Shown here in pieces: positions 9,377-18,226 of a DNA stretch of 63,952 nucleotides. The translations under genes and the position numbers were made by a program. Numbering within the stretch: position 1 is the stretch's first letter; every line of letters starts with the position of its first letter. The notes beneath the pieces are model-generated. The model ran no database searches. It had not been told where the DNA came from and saw only the letters and a list, made by a program, of their open reading frames with translations. The DNA comes from Cyanobacteria bacterium UBA6446 (GTDB taxonomy: Bacteria > Cyanobacteriota > Vampirovibrionia > Gastranaerophilales > Gastranaerophilaceae), in NCBI GenBank assembly GCA_002438405.1, contig DJOE01000011.1, positions 1 to 63,952 of the forward strand, given 5' to 3'.

Positions 9377-9727
9377 ATGTTAGCACAAACAGTAAGAAAT
9401 AATTTAAAAAAGGGTACAAATCTAAGGACTAAAGCAACTAAATTTAGTAGCTTATTTCAAACAGTTCCTGTTCAATCAAAAGAAGAAGAGTCTTTAGAGG
9501 AAGTTTTGGCAAAAGCAAACTTAACTTCTTATGTAAAAAAAGAAGAAACACCTAAAGAGGAAACTAAAATGACAACAGAAACATCAACAGATGAAGACTT
9601 TGAATATATTGTTGAAAACCCTAAAGAAGTTATCGTACCTTTCCCTATTGTTTCTGATATAAATCTAGATGAGAAATTACCATTTTTTAAATCAATAACA
9701 TCTAAATTGAATAAAATTTATGGTTAA
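9377..9727 (+). CDS. Hypothetical protein with acidic C-terminal half
   Basis: A 116-residue protein of unknown function. The first 35 residues are basic (NNLKKGTNLRTKATKFSSLF) and the remainder is Glu/Thr-rich and probably disordered until a short hydrophobic end (PFPIVSDINL, LPFFKSI). The ATG at 9377 is chosen because GAGAGGGG lies directly upstream; a GTG at 9359 is in frame but lies within that region. An inverted repeat GAGTAT (9321-9326) / ATACTC (9340-9345) precedes the gene next to a TATACT -10-like hexamer (9348-9353). Confidence 0.6.
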   Translation: MLAQTVRNNLKKGTNLRTKATKFSSLFQTVPVQSKEEESLEEVLAKANLTSYVKKEETPKEETKMTTETSTDEDFEYIVENPKEVIVPFPIVSDINLDEKLPFFKSITSKLNKIYG

Positions 9728-9740
9728 AAATAATTATTAT

Positions 9741-9777
9741 AAAAAGTACGGCATTTAAAATAAATGCCGTACTTTTT
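9741..9777. terminator. Bidirectional intrinsic terminator
   Basis: A 17-bp perfect stem (9741-9757 with 9761-9777) with a 3-nt loop, A-run on the left and T-run on the right. It serves both the small protein gene ending at 9727 and the convergent LysM gene ending at 9795. Confidence 0.9.
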
Positions 9778-9794
9778 GTTTATCTTTTTTGAAA

Positions 9795-10931
9795 TTATGC
9801 TGTTAATTTTAATTCTTGACCAGGTTTGATGATTACAAGTTTTCCATCTGCTTCGAATTCTAAGTTATTCAATTCCATAATTTCTTTAGTATGTTTTAGA
9901 ATTTCAGCATTGGTTGGTTTTACACCATTTTGTTCTTTCAAGTGATTTTTTGCAATAGCCCAGACATTGTCGCCCAATTTTACTTTATGAACTTCCCCTG
10001 CTTCGGTTTTAGTTTCAGGAGTTTTGTCTGTTTTATCAGTCTTATCTGTTTCTTCAGCTTTGTCAGCCTTGCCAGTTTCTTCGGCTTTGTCTGTTTCTTC
10101 AGATTTACCAGTTTCTTCGGTGTCTTCAGACTCTTCTGCTTTTGGTGTTGGAACCGCTACCGGTGTTTTAGCAAGAGCTTTAGATTTTGCTTTTGGTTTT
10201 TCTGTTTTTTGTTTCCCCTCAGCTTTTTTATCTTCAACCTTTTTGTCTTCAGGTTTTTCTTCATTTTCTTCAACCGGAGCTTTATCTTCCGGAGCTTTTG
10301 TAACTGGAGCAGGAGCTTCTTTTTGTACCGGAACTTTTTTGTCATCTGCTGGAGCATTTACTTTTACGTCCGGATTAGTTTCTTGAGAATTATCAGAACC
10401 AAAGAATTTGTCATAACCCCATTTTGCAAGAGCTGCAACACCTGCTGCCAAGCCGATAACCAAACCAATTTTACCACCTTTTTTAGCATATTTGCCAAGC
10501 CCTGAGAAATTAAATCTTGAACCTTTAACTTTCTTAGCGTCTTTTACCAAATGTTCCGCTTTAACTTCTGATGCCGGTTTTGCAACATATTCGCCTTTTG
10601 CTTTATCAAAAATTGTTTTACCACCAAAACGACTTTGTTTTCTTGCTTCCTTTGCAGTCCTTTGAGCTTCTCTACGAGCTTTTTTTGCTTCAACTTGCGC
10701 TTCTGTTGGAACAAATTTTTCTTTAACTTGTTCTTGTTTTGGAGCTTTATCAAATACACTTACATTTTCTTGTTTTGGTTGCCCAACTGAAACTGTTTGA
10801 TTAGCATTAGCTTTTTCAGCAGCCTTTTCTGCGGCTTTTTTCTTTTCTGCTCTTGCTCGTTCATTTCTTACATCTGCTAATGTTCTTTTCTTTGGTTGTA
10901 CATTTTTTTTGTGACCATAACCAATTTTCAT
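9795..10931 (-). CDS. Single-pass membrane protein with C-terminal LysM domain
   Basis: The 378-residue protein has a long Lys/Ala/Glu-rich N-terminal region (1-140), one hydrophobic segment (about 154-170, IGLVIGLAAGVAALAKWGY), a Pro/Lys/Glu-rich linker with TEETGK/SEETDK-type short repeats (about 265-310) and a C-terminal LysM domain ('VHKVKLGDNVWAIAKNHL ... LVIIKPGQEL'). LysM binds peptidoglycan sugars, so the C-terminus probably reaches the wall with the basic N-terminus in the cytosol. A GGGGG stretch lies 12 nt before the ATG. The role is unknown. Confidence 0.8.
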   Translation of the reverse strand: MKIGYGHKKNVQPKKRTLADVRNERARAEKKKAAEKAAEKANANQTVSVGQPKQENVSVFDKAPKQEQVKEKFVPTEAQVEAKKARREAQRTAKEARKQSRFGGKTIFDKAKGEYVAKPASEVKAEHLVKDAKKVKGSRFNFSGLGKYAKKGGKIGLVIGLAAGVAALAKWGYDKFFGSDNSQETNPDVKVNAPADDKKVPVQKEAPAPVTKAPEDKAPVEENEEKPEDKKVEDKKAEGKQKTEKPKAKSKALAKTPVAVPTPKAEESEDTEETGKSEETDKAEETGKADKAEETDKTDKTDKTPETKTEAGEVHKVKLGDNVWAIAKNHLKEQNGVKPTNAEILKHTKEIMELNNLEFEADGKLVIIKPGQELKLTA

Positions 10932-11078
10932 AATCTTAATTTCCCCCTGTGTTTAAAATTTTATTTTCCCCTATGTTTCTATAAACAATTTTTCAATACA
11001 GGAATTGACTTTCTGTATTGAAAAAGTATATACTTTTTGAAATATTTTGTTACAAATTGGTTTAATTTTAGGCAAAAA

Positions 11079-11114
11079 GAAAGGCTATCAGGGGGTAATC
11101 GATGATAGCCTTTT
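11079..11114 (-). terminator. Intrinsic terminator of the MFS sugar transporter gene
   Basis: Read on the minus strand, an 11-bp stem (AAGGCTATCA-type arm pairing with TGATAGCCTTT) encloses a 12-nt loop and is followed by TTTCTTTTT. It lies 25 nt beyond the stop of the transporter gene. Confidence 0.85.
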
Positions 11115-11138
11115 GTGAGTATGAGGATTGTTTTAAGC

Positions 11139-12500
11139 TTAGAAATCTCTTGGTTTAACTCCGTGTATCCAGTTAGACTCAATTGTTTCCAAAGAAATAC
11201 CTTTTGTTTCTGGAACACAGAAGTAAACAAAGACAATACAAAGCAAGGATACTATCCCAAATCCCCAAAATGTCCACGCTCCACCTATTCTGTGAAGCAA
11301 AATTGGGAAACTGCTAACTACAAAGAAGTTAAATGCAAAGTTTGAAACTGTACAAATACTCATTGCAACCCCTCTTATTCTCAAAGGGAAAACTTCTGAA
11401 ACCAAAATCCAACCGATTGGACCAAGACTCATTGCAAAACAAATAATGTATGTTACCAAACTTCCAACAGTAACCCATTTCAAATTGTCACCAAAGAAAT
11501 CAGCAAACGCAAAACCACAGCCTAAAGCAATTAAACTAAGCATTACCCCCGTCAAACCAAAATATAACAATGGTTTACGACCTAATTTATCAGTAAAGAA
11601 TAGTGCAACAATTGTCATTAAGAAATTAATTACCCCAATGCCTGTTGTAGCATAAATTGCGGTAATATTACTTTCAAATCCTGCGTTTTTAAATATTGTA
11701 GGAGCATAATAGATAATCGTATTAATACCTGTACAAATCTGCGCAAACATAATACCAATACCAACAACAAACGGCATAATCATCCATTTTTTCAATCTGA
11801 ATTTTTTATCACTTTTTGTTTCTTCATTGAGAATAGTTTTTCTAATATCCTCAATTTCTTTTTCAGTATCAACTTCCGGTTCAATTTTTTTGAACGCAAT
11901 TTTTGCTTCTTCATCACGTTTTTTGCTTACCAACCAACGTGGAGTATCATGCATAAAGCACATTCCAACAAATAATATAATTCCAGGGATTACACCTGCA
12001 AATAACATCCATCGCCAATTGTAAACAGCATGTGCAAACACTGCATTGATAAAATATGAGAACAAAATTCCTGCCGTAATAGCCCATTGATAAAGAGATA
12101 CCAATGTTCCTCTCAAATGTTTTGGAGAAATTTCTGACAAATACAATGGTACAACAAAGTTAACAACACCAACTGCAAAGCCAACAAAAATTCTTGATGC
12201 AATTAACACAAAAATATTAGGAGCAAATGCGCACATTATAGAACCAATTGTAAAAATTACAGCAGTTGCCATAATAATTTTCTTTCGACCAAATACATCA
12301 GCCAAAATACCGTTTGTCGCAGCCCCAATAACAGCACCGATTAAAACAGAACTAACTAAAATACCCTGAGCAGTATCAGCCAAATTCCAAGATTCATTAA
12401 TAAATAATAATGCACCTGAAATTACACCGGTATCATACCCTGATAACAAACCACCCAAAGATGCAATAATTGCAACAACATACAGCCATAAGTACTTCAT
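11139..12500 (-). CDS. MFS sugar:proton symporter (sugar porter family)
   Basis: A 453-residue protein with twelve predicted transmembrane helices and sugar-porter signatures: GGLLSGYDTGVISGALLFI (16-34), 'DVFGRKK' in loop 2-3, 'DTPRWLVSKKRDEEA' before the central loop, 'DKLGRKPLLYFG' and the C-terminal 'VPETKGISLETIE'. It is most like XylE/GalP/AraE-type symporters for hexoses or pentoses. It is divergent from the DtxR-type gene and has its own terminator. Confidence 0.9.
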   Translation of the reverse strand: MKYLWLYVVAIIASLGGLLSGYDTGVISGALLFINESWNLADTAQGILVSSVLIGAVIGAATNGILADVFGRKKIIMATAVIFTIGSIMCAFAPNIFVLIASRIFVGFAVGVVNFVVPLYLSEISPKHLRGTLVSLYQWAITAGILFSYFINAVFAHAVYNWRWMLFAGVIPGIILFVGMCFMHDTPRWLVSKKRDEEAKIAFKKIEPEVDTEKEIEDIRKTILNEETKSDKKFRLKKWMIMPFVVGIGIMFAQICTGINTIIYYAPTIFKNAGFESNITAIYATTGIGVINFLMTIVALFFTDKLGRKPLLYFGLTGVMLSLIALGCGFAFADFFGDNLKWVTVGSLVTYIICFAMSLGPIGWILVSEVFPLRIRGVAMSICTVSNFAFNFFVVSSFPILLHRIGGAWTFWGFGIVSLLCIVFVYFCVPETKGISLETIESNWIHGVKPRDF

Positions 12501-12588
12501 ATAAACCCTTTCTTAACTCTATAACTTTATTATAACTTTATTTTTTATATTTTTAAAGCCCAATTTGATAATTTTTTTTGAACAAGAC

Positions 12589-12617
12589 TTGACAATGTGT
12601 TAGGCATGCCTTACAAT
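12589..12617 (+). promoter_or_regulatory. Consensus promoter with embedded DtxR-type operator
   Basis: TTGACA (12589-12594), 17 nt, TACAAT (12612-12617). Inside the spacer is TTAGGCATGCCTTA (12600-12613), a near-perfect palindrome of the DtxR/IdeR box type (TTAGG-N4-CCTAA). It precedes a DtxR-family gene, so metal-dependent autorepression is inferred. Confidence 0.75.
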
Positions 12618-12638
12618 GATTTTGTAAAGGATATTTTT

Positions 12639-13070
12639 ATGGCAGAAAAATCAAAAAATTTATCATCAGGTTTAGAAGATTATGTTGAAGCAATATATCT
12701 TGCATACCTTAATGACAAACCATTAAAAGGGGCAGAACTTGCAAGACAATTGAATATTTCAAGAGCATCTGTATCAGAAGCACTTGCAAAACTTGTTGCA
12801 AAAAACCTAATTAAATACAACAGTTATGAAGCAATTTCTATAACTCAAGAGGGTATTGAAGAAGCAAGGAAAGTTTATGAAAAACACCATACTTTAGAAC
12901 AATTTTTTGAAACTGTTTTAGGGATAACCAAAACTGAAGCAAGTGAAAATGCATGCAAAATTGAACATATAATTTCTCAAAATGTACTTAACGAAATGAG
13001 GAATTTTACAAAATTTTGTCAAGCTCACAAAGAAATTTTAGACACATATAAAAAGGGAAAATTAAAATAA
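12639..13070 (+). CDS. DtxR/MntR-family metal-dependent transcriptional repressor
   Basis: A 143-residue iron- or manganese-dependent repressor. The N-terminal winged helix (GAELARQLNISRASVSEALAKL) is followed by the dimerisation/metal domain with HH at 83-84 and C106-x2-E109-H110 in 'NACKIEHIIS'. The Cys-x2-Glu-His arrangement matches the DtxR (iron) ligand set better than the Glu-x2-Glu-His of MntR. There is no C-terminal SH3 domain. The ATG at 12639 follows AAGGA; an in-frame GTG at 12597 lies inside the promoter. It overlaps the next gene by TAATG, and a DtxR-type box lies in its promoter. Confidence 0.9.
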   Translation: MAEKSKNLSSGLEDYVEAIYLAYLNDKPLKGAELARQLNISRASVSEALAKLVAKNLIKYNSYEAISITQEGIEEARKVYEKHHTLEQFFETVLGITKTEASENACKIEHIISQNVLNEMRNFTKFCQAHKEILDTYKKGKLK

Positions 13071-14104
13071 TGATAAAAGTTTCATCGATTGGCAAGTTTT
13101 TAGACCAACCGCTTTTAACAGCCAAATTAAATAAGCAAATTCCGGCAGTACTTACCCTAGGTAGCGGAGTTTTCCTAGCAAAAGAATTAAAAAACACAAA
13201 AAAAGAAGATAGAACTAAAAAAGGAATTCAAACTTCAATTATTTTAGCTACAACAGTATTTTCAGCAGTCAAAGCTCCGAAAATTGCAAACTATTTAACC
13301 AAAAGACCAGCAACTAAAACACTTGAAGAATTGAAAATTCAAAACTCAAAATCTATTCAAGAAATTTTAACAAACAATAAATATTCCGAAAAAGTGGGAA
13401 ATATTTTACAACGAGCAAAAGATAAAGTTTTATCCTTAAAAGAAGTTGATATTTTGCACCAAAAATTAGACAAACAATCTTTTAATAAAATAATTCCACC
13501 TCCAAATAATGTAACATCAAAAGACTTATTCCGAGAAATCGGTTGGTTATCAATCTTTGGAGCAATTCCAGTTGTCGGAGGAATAGCAGGTGGAATCGCA
13601 GCCGACATGGCAACTGAAAAGAATTGGAAATCAAGAGTTTCTAACAAAATTAAGGAGGGAACTTACCAATATTTAGCAAATATTTTTATGTGTAACATAG
13701 GAGCCGGAGCTGCTCTAGGGATTTTGGAACATAACAATATAAAATCAAAATCAGCAAGATGTATTGGTATGGTTACAGGAATTCTTTTGACCGGAGTAAT
13801 AGGCGGAAGTGCAATTGCAAACTTTATAAGTAACAAATTTATCAATCCACTTTTATCTAGCAAAAATCAAAATAAAAAAGAAATCCGAACTCCAGAACTT
13901 TTAGATTTAGGACTTCACACAGACGATATTGCAACAGTATCATTATTATCGGGATTAAAATGGATTGAGCCATCACTTCCGTTATTATATGCCATATCCG
14001 GATACCGTGCAGGAATTGGTTATAGGAACAATGACAAGCATCATCATTCCAAAAATTGTTCGCAAAACCAAGAAAAAACTCATTTTCTACGAGAAAAGTG
14101 TTAG
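13070..14104 (+). CDS. Membrane protein of unknown function, translationally coupled to a DtxR-type regulator
   Basis: The 344-residue protein has about five hydrophobic segments, including Gly-rich ones (IFGAIPVVGGIAGGIAADM; 'NIGAGAALGILE'; 'GMVTGILLTGVIGGSAIANFI'). No known transporter family is recognised. The C-terminal tail (322-344) carries three consecutive His residues (324-326), another His and two Cys residues, a plausible metal-binding tail. Its start codon overlaps the regulator's stop (TAATG), so both should be expressed from the metal-regulated promoter. A role in metal handling is inference from context and the tail only. Confidence 0.75.
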   Translation: MIKVSSIGKFLDQPLLTAKLNKQIPAVLTLGSGVFLAKELKNTKKEDRTKKGIQTSIILATTVFSAVKAPKIANYLTKRPATKTLEELKIQNSKSIQEILTNNKYSEKVGNILQRAKDKVLSLKEVDILHQKLDKQSFNKIIPPPNNVTSKDLFREIGWLSIFGAIPVVGGIAGGIAADMATEKNWKSRVSNKIKEGTYQYLANIFMCNIGAGAALGILEHNNIKSKSARCIGMVTGILLTGVIGGSAIANFISNKFINPLLSSKNQNKKEIRTPELLDLGLHTDDIATVSLLSGLKWIEPSLPLLYAISGYRAGIGYRNNDKHHHSKNCSQNQEKTHFLREKC

Positions 14105-14163
14105 GTATAGTTAACACTTTAATACACACACCTTATTTTTTACAACCCACAACTGTACACTAA

Positions 14164-14193
14164 AAAAGAGGCAGTTTGACCACTGCCTCTTTT
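14164..14193. terminator. Bidirectional intrinsic terminator
   Basis: A 12-bp stem (AAAAGAGGCAGT 14164-14175 with ACTGCCTCTTTT 14182-14193) and a 6-nt loop, with an A-run before and a T-run after. It lies between the convergent membrane-protein gene and the gene ending at 14216. Confidence 0.9.
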
Positions 14194-14215
14194 ACTTTTC
14201 TTTATTAAATACTTA

Positions 14216-14755
14216 CTAAACTTCAGGTTTGAGATTTACTTTTTCTAAAAATTTTTCTTCACCATTTTCCACATGAGAAACAAATGGTTTTCCTTTTTTA
14301 GAAATTAACTGGGTAAAACTATCAATCATTGCAGTTGCAATATGTTTGATATCACGATGTTTTTTATTTTGTTCATAAGCATATTTAGGGTTTGTACCAA
14401 TTTTAAAAATTTCAGCTAATTTAGTTTCGGGATTAACTTTATCTGCACTCATTATGCCCAAAACTTTTGTTGCATCAATTTTTTTAAAATTATCAGTTTG
14501 AGTTGTAAGTGCATAAATATTAGATTTACCTCTCAAAATGCTTGACTCTTCGGCAATTGCTCCTGATAAATTTTTTCCACCTTTCCACAAAAGACTTAAA
14601 AAATTGATACTCAATCTATCAAATTTATCACCTGTATTAAATTTTACAAAATTCACAGGCATATCTTTCCATCTTTTATTCACTTTTTGTTTTACAACTG
14701 TTGGAGCAATTAATTTTCCACTAAACTGAACATTATTTGTTGGTTGTATATTCAT
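14216..14755 (-). CDS. Hypothetical protein with N-terminal QFSGK motif, possibly GNAT-like
   Basis: A 179-residue protein beginning MNIQPTNNVQFSGKL, with a Phe-x-Gly motif at residues 11-13 shared by several unrelated proteins in this window. The middle and end ('VLGIMSADKVNPETKLAEIF', 'NPKYAYEQNKKHRDIKHIATAMIDSF') have the order expected of a degenerate GNAT acetyltransferase fold, but no acetyl-CoA loop can be confirmed. GGAAG lies 7 nt before the ATG. It lies downstream of the 507-residue gene on the same strand with a 50-nt gap, so they may form an operon. Confidence 0.6.
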   Translation of the reverse strand: MNIQPTNNVQFSGKLIAPTVVKQKVNKRWKDMPVNFVKFNTGDKFDRLSINFLSLLWKGGKNLSGAIAEESSILRGKSNIYALTTQTDNFKKIDATKVLGIMSADKVNPETKLAEIFKIGTNPKYAYEQNKKHRDIKHIATAMIDSFTQLISKKGKPFVSHVENGEEKFLEKVNLKPEV

Positions 14756-14805
14756 TAAAAAACTTCCTTTCGACTAATGTAATCAAGTTAATTATATGTC
14801 AAATA

Positions 14806-16329
14806 TTATTTCCCGTGAACAATAACCTTTGACATATCGCCACAGGTAACTCGTTTTATATCATCACCAAACTTTTCAAATTGTTTTGCATTACAAACAA
14901 TTCTACCCGTAACTTGTTCCAAATTTTGCGGGAATTGAGTGATTCGAGAATTATACAATGGATTTTTATTATCCAAAATCAAATTACCACGAATGATTTT
15001 TACATCTTTGAGTAAATCATCTTCATTGAACCCAAACATTGAGTAAGGGATTGAAATTCCGCTATTTACATTCATATTGTATGATGGTTTATAACCTGAG
15101 ATTTCAAGTTTTCCATCTGGAGTGTATTTTGTTTCAACATTTAAAAATTTGAAAATTGCAAAATTATCTTTGTCTTTAATTGCTTTTGCAAATGTTTTTT
15201 TGAAAATTGGACTAGTTTCATTTAACTTTTCACTAATCATAATAGCCTGAGATGCTTTTGGTCCCTCATCAATAATCCCAGATTGGCATTTCAATTTATT
15301 AGTTTCAATAAATTCCCTAATTTTACTAACCAAAGTCAAAGGAACAATGTTGTTATTTTCAACACCTTGAATTTGGTCAATCTTACCATTGTTTGTAGTC
15401 ATACCAACAACCGGATCCCAAAGGTTAGATTTCCCTTTTCTTTCAAGATAAATATAAAAATCACCATCTGTTAAAGCATCTTCTGCTTTGTCAACACTTG
15501 ATCTTGTACACCAGTTACGACAACTCAATATTTCAAGAGCAGAAATATTCTTATCTTTATTTTTAGGGTCATGTTTAATTGATGGAATTTTTACCCAAAC
15601 AGCTTTGTTATTTGATTTTCCCATATCCATAAGCAAGTTATCTCTAAGTCTGTGTGTATAACTTTCTAAAAATGTTGGATTAATAAATGTTGCCCAATCT
15701 AATGGAGCAGGACGTTCAAAACGTTTAATCGCAAGTAAAAGAGCTTTTTCATTAAATGGAACAGGAATATGTCTATTATTTTCTTTCAACTCTCCGGTTA
15801 CAGAATTCCAAATAACAAATTTTAAAGAGTCATTTCCCTTAATTTTATTTACAAGCTCAGGGTTAAATTGTTCTCCTGTTTTTGGGTTTAATTCTTCTGG
15901 ATTTTTAAGAAAATTTTCCCAATCCTTTAATCGAACTGCTCTTGCTTGGTTAATTTTATCTATTGAATATTCCCTAATATCTTGCGGAACATAACTTTTC
16001 CATTTAATTTTTCTTGCATCAGACTTTTTGAAAGTTTTCCACATTTCATCATCTTCAACAATTTTTTTAACTGCATTACCAATTTTGTTTGCTGAAATTA
16101 CACTACCATCAATATGGAATTTTTTATGATTACTATCCAGAATCACAGATGCCATATAATCAAAAATTGAATGGTATTCTGATGGAAGAGATTTTCCCTT
16201 AAATGATAATGTAACCTTATCTGTTTGTGGATTTGAAGCTAGATAAGATTTAATAATGGGTTTAGAATTACTTTTTTGTATATTGTTTAATGGGGTAGTA
16301 AAGCTTAAATTACTAATACTTGAAATCAT
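14806..16329 (-). CDS. Large hypothetical protein with LSFKGK motif and a 'WCT' domain
   Basis: The 507-residue protein starts MISSISNLSFTTPL and has a second FKGK motif near residue 44. The central segment 'NWCTRSSVDKAEDALTDGDF ... YIYLERKGKSNLWDPVVGM ... IQGVENN' is a WCT-containing arrangement also seen in some phage and effector-like proteins. The C-terminal 80 residues are beta-rich ('IRGNLILDN', 'VTGRIVCNA'). No signal peptide or membrane helix is seen. No function is assigned. Upstream lies a perfect 24-bp AT-rich palindrome (16395-16418). Confidence 0.65.
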   Translation of the reverse strand: MISSISNLSFTTPLNNIQKSNSKPIIKSYLASNPQTDKVTLSFKGKSLPSEYHSIFDYMASVILDSNHKKFHIDGSVISANKIGNAVKKIVEDDEMWKTFKKSDARKIKWKSYVPQDIREYSIDKINQARAVRLKDWENFLKNPEELNPKTGEQFNPELVNKIKGNDSLKFVIWNSVTGELKENNRHIPVPFNEKALLLAIKRFERPAPLDWATFINPTFLESYTHRLRDNLLMDMGKSNNKAVWVKIPSIKHDPKNKDKNISALEILSCRNWCTRSSVDKAEDALTDGDFYIYLERKGKSNLWDPVVGMTTNNGKIDQIQGVENNNIVPLTLVSKIREFIETNKLKCQSGIIDEGPKASQAIMISEKLNETSPIFKKTFAKAIKDKDNFAIFKFLNVETKYTPDGKLEISGYKPSYNMNVNSGISIPYSMFGFNEDDLLKDVKIIRGNLILDNKNPLYNSRITQFPQNLEQVTGRIVCNAKQFEKFGDDIKRVTCGDMSKVIVHGK

Positions 16330-16424
16330 ATTTTAGACCTATTTAAATATTGTAAACTGAACAATATAAAGTTCGTCAAGCTCAATTTTTGCGTAATATT
16401 AAAAATATTTTTAATATTTGTTCA

Positions 16425-16453
16425 TAAAAAAAATGGGATATTTTATATCCCAT
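16425..16453 (-). terminator. Intrinsic terminator of the 514-residue membrane protein gene
   Basis: Read on the minus strand, ATGGGATAT (16453-16445), a 3-nt loop and ATATCCCAT (16441-16433) are followed by a run of seven or more T residues. It lies 25 nt after the stop of the gene ending at 16478. Confidence 0.85.
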
Positions 16454-16477
16454 ATAATAACATTACCCAATGTATTT

Positions 16478-18022
16478 TTATTTTTGAACTTGTTCTTTAG
16501 GTTTTTTATTTGCAAGCTTGATATTAATAAGCGGAAGAATAATACCAAGAGCCACTGTAGAATATGCCAATCCGGCAACATGCGCTACATTCAACTTCCA
16601 AATATTCTTTCTTGCAAAATCTTTACCTTTTGCAGCAATTTCTGCATGTGTTTTTAAACTAATATCGTTCAACCAATGTTTAACACCTTTACCTTTTTTA
16701 TTAATATTAAATAAGTTTTCTTGCTTTTTATCTAAAAGATTCGCAACACCTTTAGCCGCAAAACCTCCTAGAACTAGCCAGTTCAAAAATCCGAAATAAT
16801 CTCTTGTAACAGATTCCCTCAATTCGTTATTACTATCTGCCGCCATAAAACGTCCAATAATTGTTGAAGCATAAACAGTTTTTATTGCATTACCTGTAGA
16901 AATTTGACCTGTAAATTGGAGTTTTTTCACAAAATCTTTTGGATTTTTAATTTTCATAACTCCTATTGTCATAGCAAGCATTCCGGCACTTGCCAATATC
17001 TTTTTAAAGAATAATCCTTTTTTATTATTTTTATTTTTAACCTCATTTTTCTCTTCATAATCGGGATCGCCAGCAAAACCTTTTTTACCGGTACGTTTTT
17101 CAGTAATTTTTCTATTTAATCTTTGATTTGTTAGACCAATAATTGAGGCAAGAGATAATGCACCAAAGATTTTAATTTTATTGATATGTTTGATTTTTGT
17201 TAATGCAGCATCAATATTTATATTCTTATTAGTAAAAATATCTTTCCCCATATCATAAGTGTCACGCAAAATATTATGCATTGTAGCATTTAATTTATGT
17301 TCCCCAATTTTTACATCTACACTTCTATTTACTCCAATGGCATTTGTCATTCTTGTTTCCATAATGTCAAAAATTTGTTTTTTATCACGTTGTGTAATAT
17401 TTTTGTCATTAATTACATTCGCAAAAGTTTTGATAAATCCTTGTTTTGTTGTTAAATTATTCTGAATATTTTTGTAATTAGGATTATCCCAATTCAAATT
17501 TTTCCATTTATTTTCTTCAAACCATTCAACTTTATTGAAATCAATATTTTTGAATTTTGCAACGACTTTACCGTCTTGCCCACCCATATTGTCAAATACA
17601 TTCGTTACATATTTTTCAACATTATTTTCACTTCTATCCCAAGCAGTTTTTAAAACTTTTATTGAATCATCACTAAACCAACTTTTTGGATTAATTTTGA
17701 TTTCAGGAGAAACATGTTTAACCGCAACATGAGAAATTAGTGTAGCCAAAAGTCCCGCCGATAAACAGTTAATAAAAGTTCCGCTTACTTCTCTAAAAAA
17801 TGTTTCAGCTCCGGCATTAGCATTTCTTTTTTTTGTATCTATATAAGTTCTTGGAGCAACCATTGCACCTAAGTCAAGTAAAACAGCATTTGCCATTTCA
17901 TTTGTATCAAGAGTTCTCAAAGTTGATGTCAAAACTCCGTCCATTGGACCTTTAAAAGCCGGCTGATAATTTCTTTGTCTATTTGTATAACCATTTTTTG
18001 CTGTTGTTACTGCTAAATTCAT
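16478..18022 (-). CDS. Membrane protein of unknown function with N-terminal PAFKG motif
   Basis: A 514-residue protein with a QPAFKGPMDG motif near residue 22 and about five hydrophobic segments ('FINCLSAGLLATLISHVAV', 'KIFGALSLASIIGL', 'KILASAGMLAMTIGVMKI', 'FLNWLVLGGFAAKGVANLL', 'VAGLAYSTVALGIILPLINI'). Between the first two there is a roughly 200-residue soluble part. No family is recognised. It has AAGGG before the ATG. Its mRNA probably starts near 18226 and passes a terminator at 18061-18091 before the start codon, so expression may be controlled by read-through. Confidence 0.7.
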   Translation of the reverse strand: MNLAVTTAKNGYTNRQRNYQPAFKGPMDGVLTSTLRTLDTNEMANAVLLDLGAMVAPRTYIDTKKRNANAGAETFFREVSGTFINCLSAGLLATLISHVAVKHVSPEIKINPKSWFSDDSIKVLKTAWDRSENNVEKYVTNVFDNMGGQDGKVVAKFKNIDFNKVEWFEENKWKNLNWDNPNYKNIQNNLTTKQGFIKTFANVINDKNITQRDKKQIFDIMETRMTNAIGVNRSVDVKIGEHKLNATMHNILRDTYDMGKDIFTNKNINIDAALTKIKHINKIKIFGALSLASIIGLTNQRLNRKITEKRTGKKGFAGDPDYEEKNEVKNKNNKKGLFFKKILASAGMLAMTIGVMKIKNPKDFVKKLQFTGQISTGNAIKTVYASTIIGRFMAADSNNELRESVTRDYFGFLNWLVLGGFAAKGVANLLDKKQENLFNINKKGKGVKHWLNDISLKTHAEIAAKGKDFARKNIWKLNVAHVAGLAYSTVALGIILPLINIKLANKKPKEQVQK

Positions 18023-18060
18023 TTATTTCCCTTATCTATAACTATTGTCATTCACACACT

Positions 18061-18091
18061 AAAAAAGCCCCGTTAATAAAACGAGACTTTT
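18061..18091 (-). terminator. Terminator inside the leader of the 514-residue protein gene
   Basis: On the minus strand the RNA forms a 12-bp stem with two G-U pairs (AAAAGTCTCGTT with AACGGGGCTTTT), a 5-nt loop and a T-run. The plus-strand copy would have C-A mismatches, so only minus-strand transcription uses it. It lies downstream of the promoter at 18233-18261 and upstream of the start codon at 18022. Confidence 0.75.
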
Positions 18092-18226
18092 AAAAATATC
18101 TATAAACTTTGCTAATAATCTAAATCAAAAAAATTTAAACGCAAAAATTCATGTAAGTCCCGTATTGGAATTCACACGAATTGGAGGAGTTATTTGATGT
18201 TGTTACGTTTAAATTAATCATATTAC
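18061..18226 (-). ncRNA. Predicted structured leader or small RNA
   Basis: A consensus minus-strand promoter predicts transcription from about 18226. The transcript has a 10-bp closing stem (plus coordinates 18206-18215 with 18132-18141; AATTTAAACG/CGTTTAAATT), an internal AATTC-GTGT-GAATT hairpin near 18168-18181, and ends at the terminator. It contains no good open reading frame. It does not match a riboswitch class I can recall. It could be a stand-alone small RNA or a regulatory leader of the downstream gene. The 311-nt gap 18023-18333 holds only this element and the promoter of the EamA gene. Confidence 0.5.

Noticed and set aside
9930..10505. A 191-residue and overlapping frames on the strand opposite the LysM gene
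   Set aside because: Their Phe/Ser-rich composition is the antisense of a Lys/Glu-rich coding region; the LysM frame has a recognisable domain and ribosome site.
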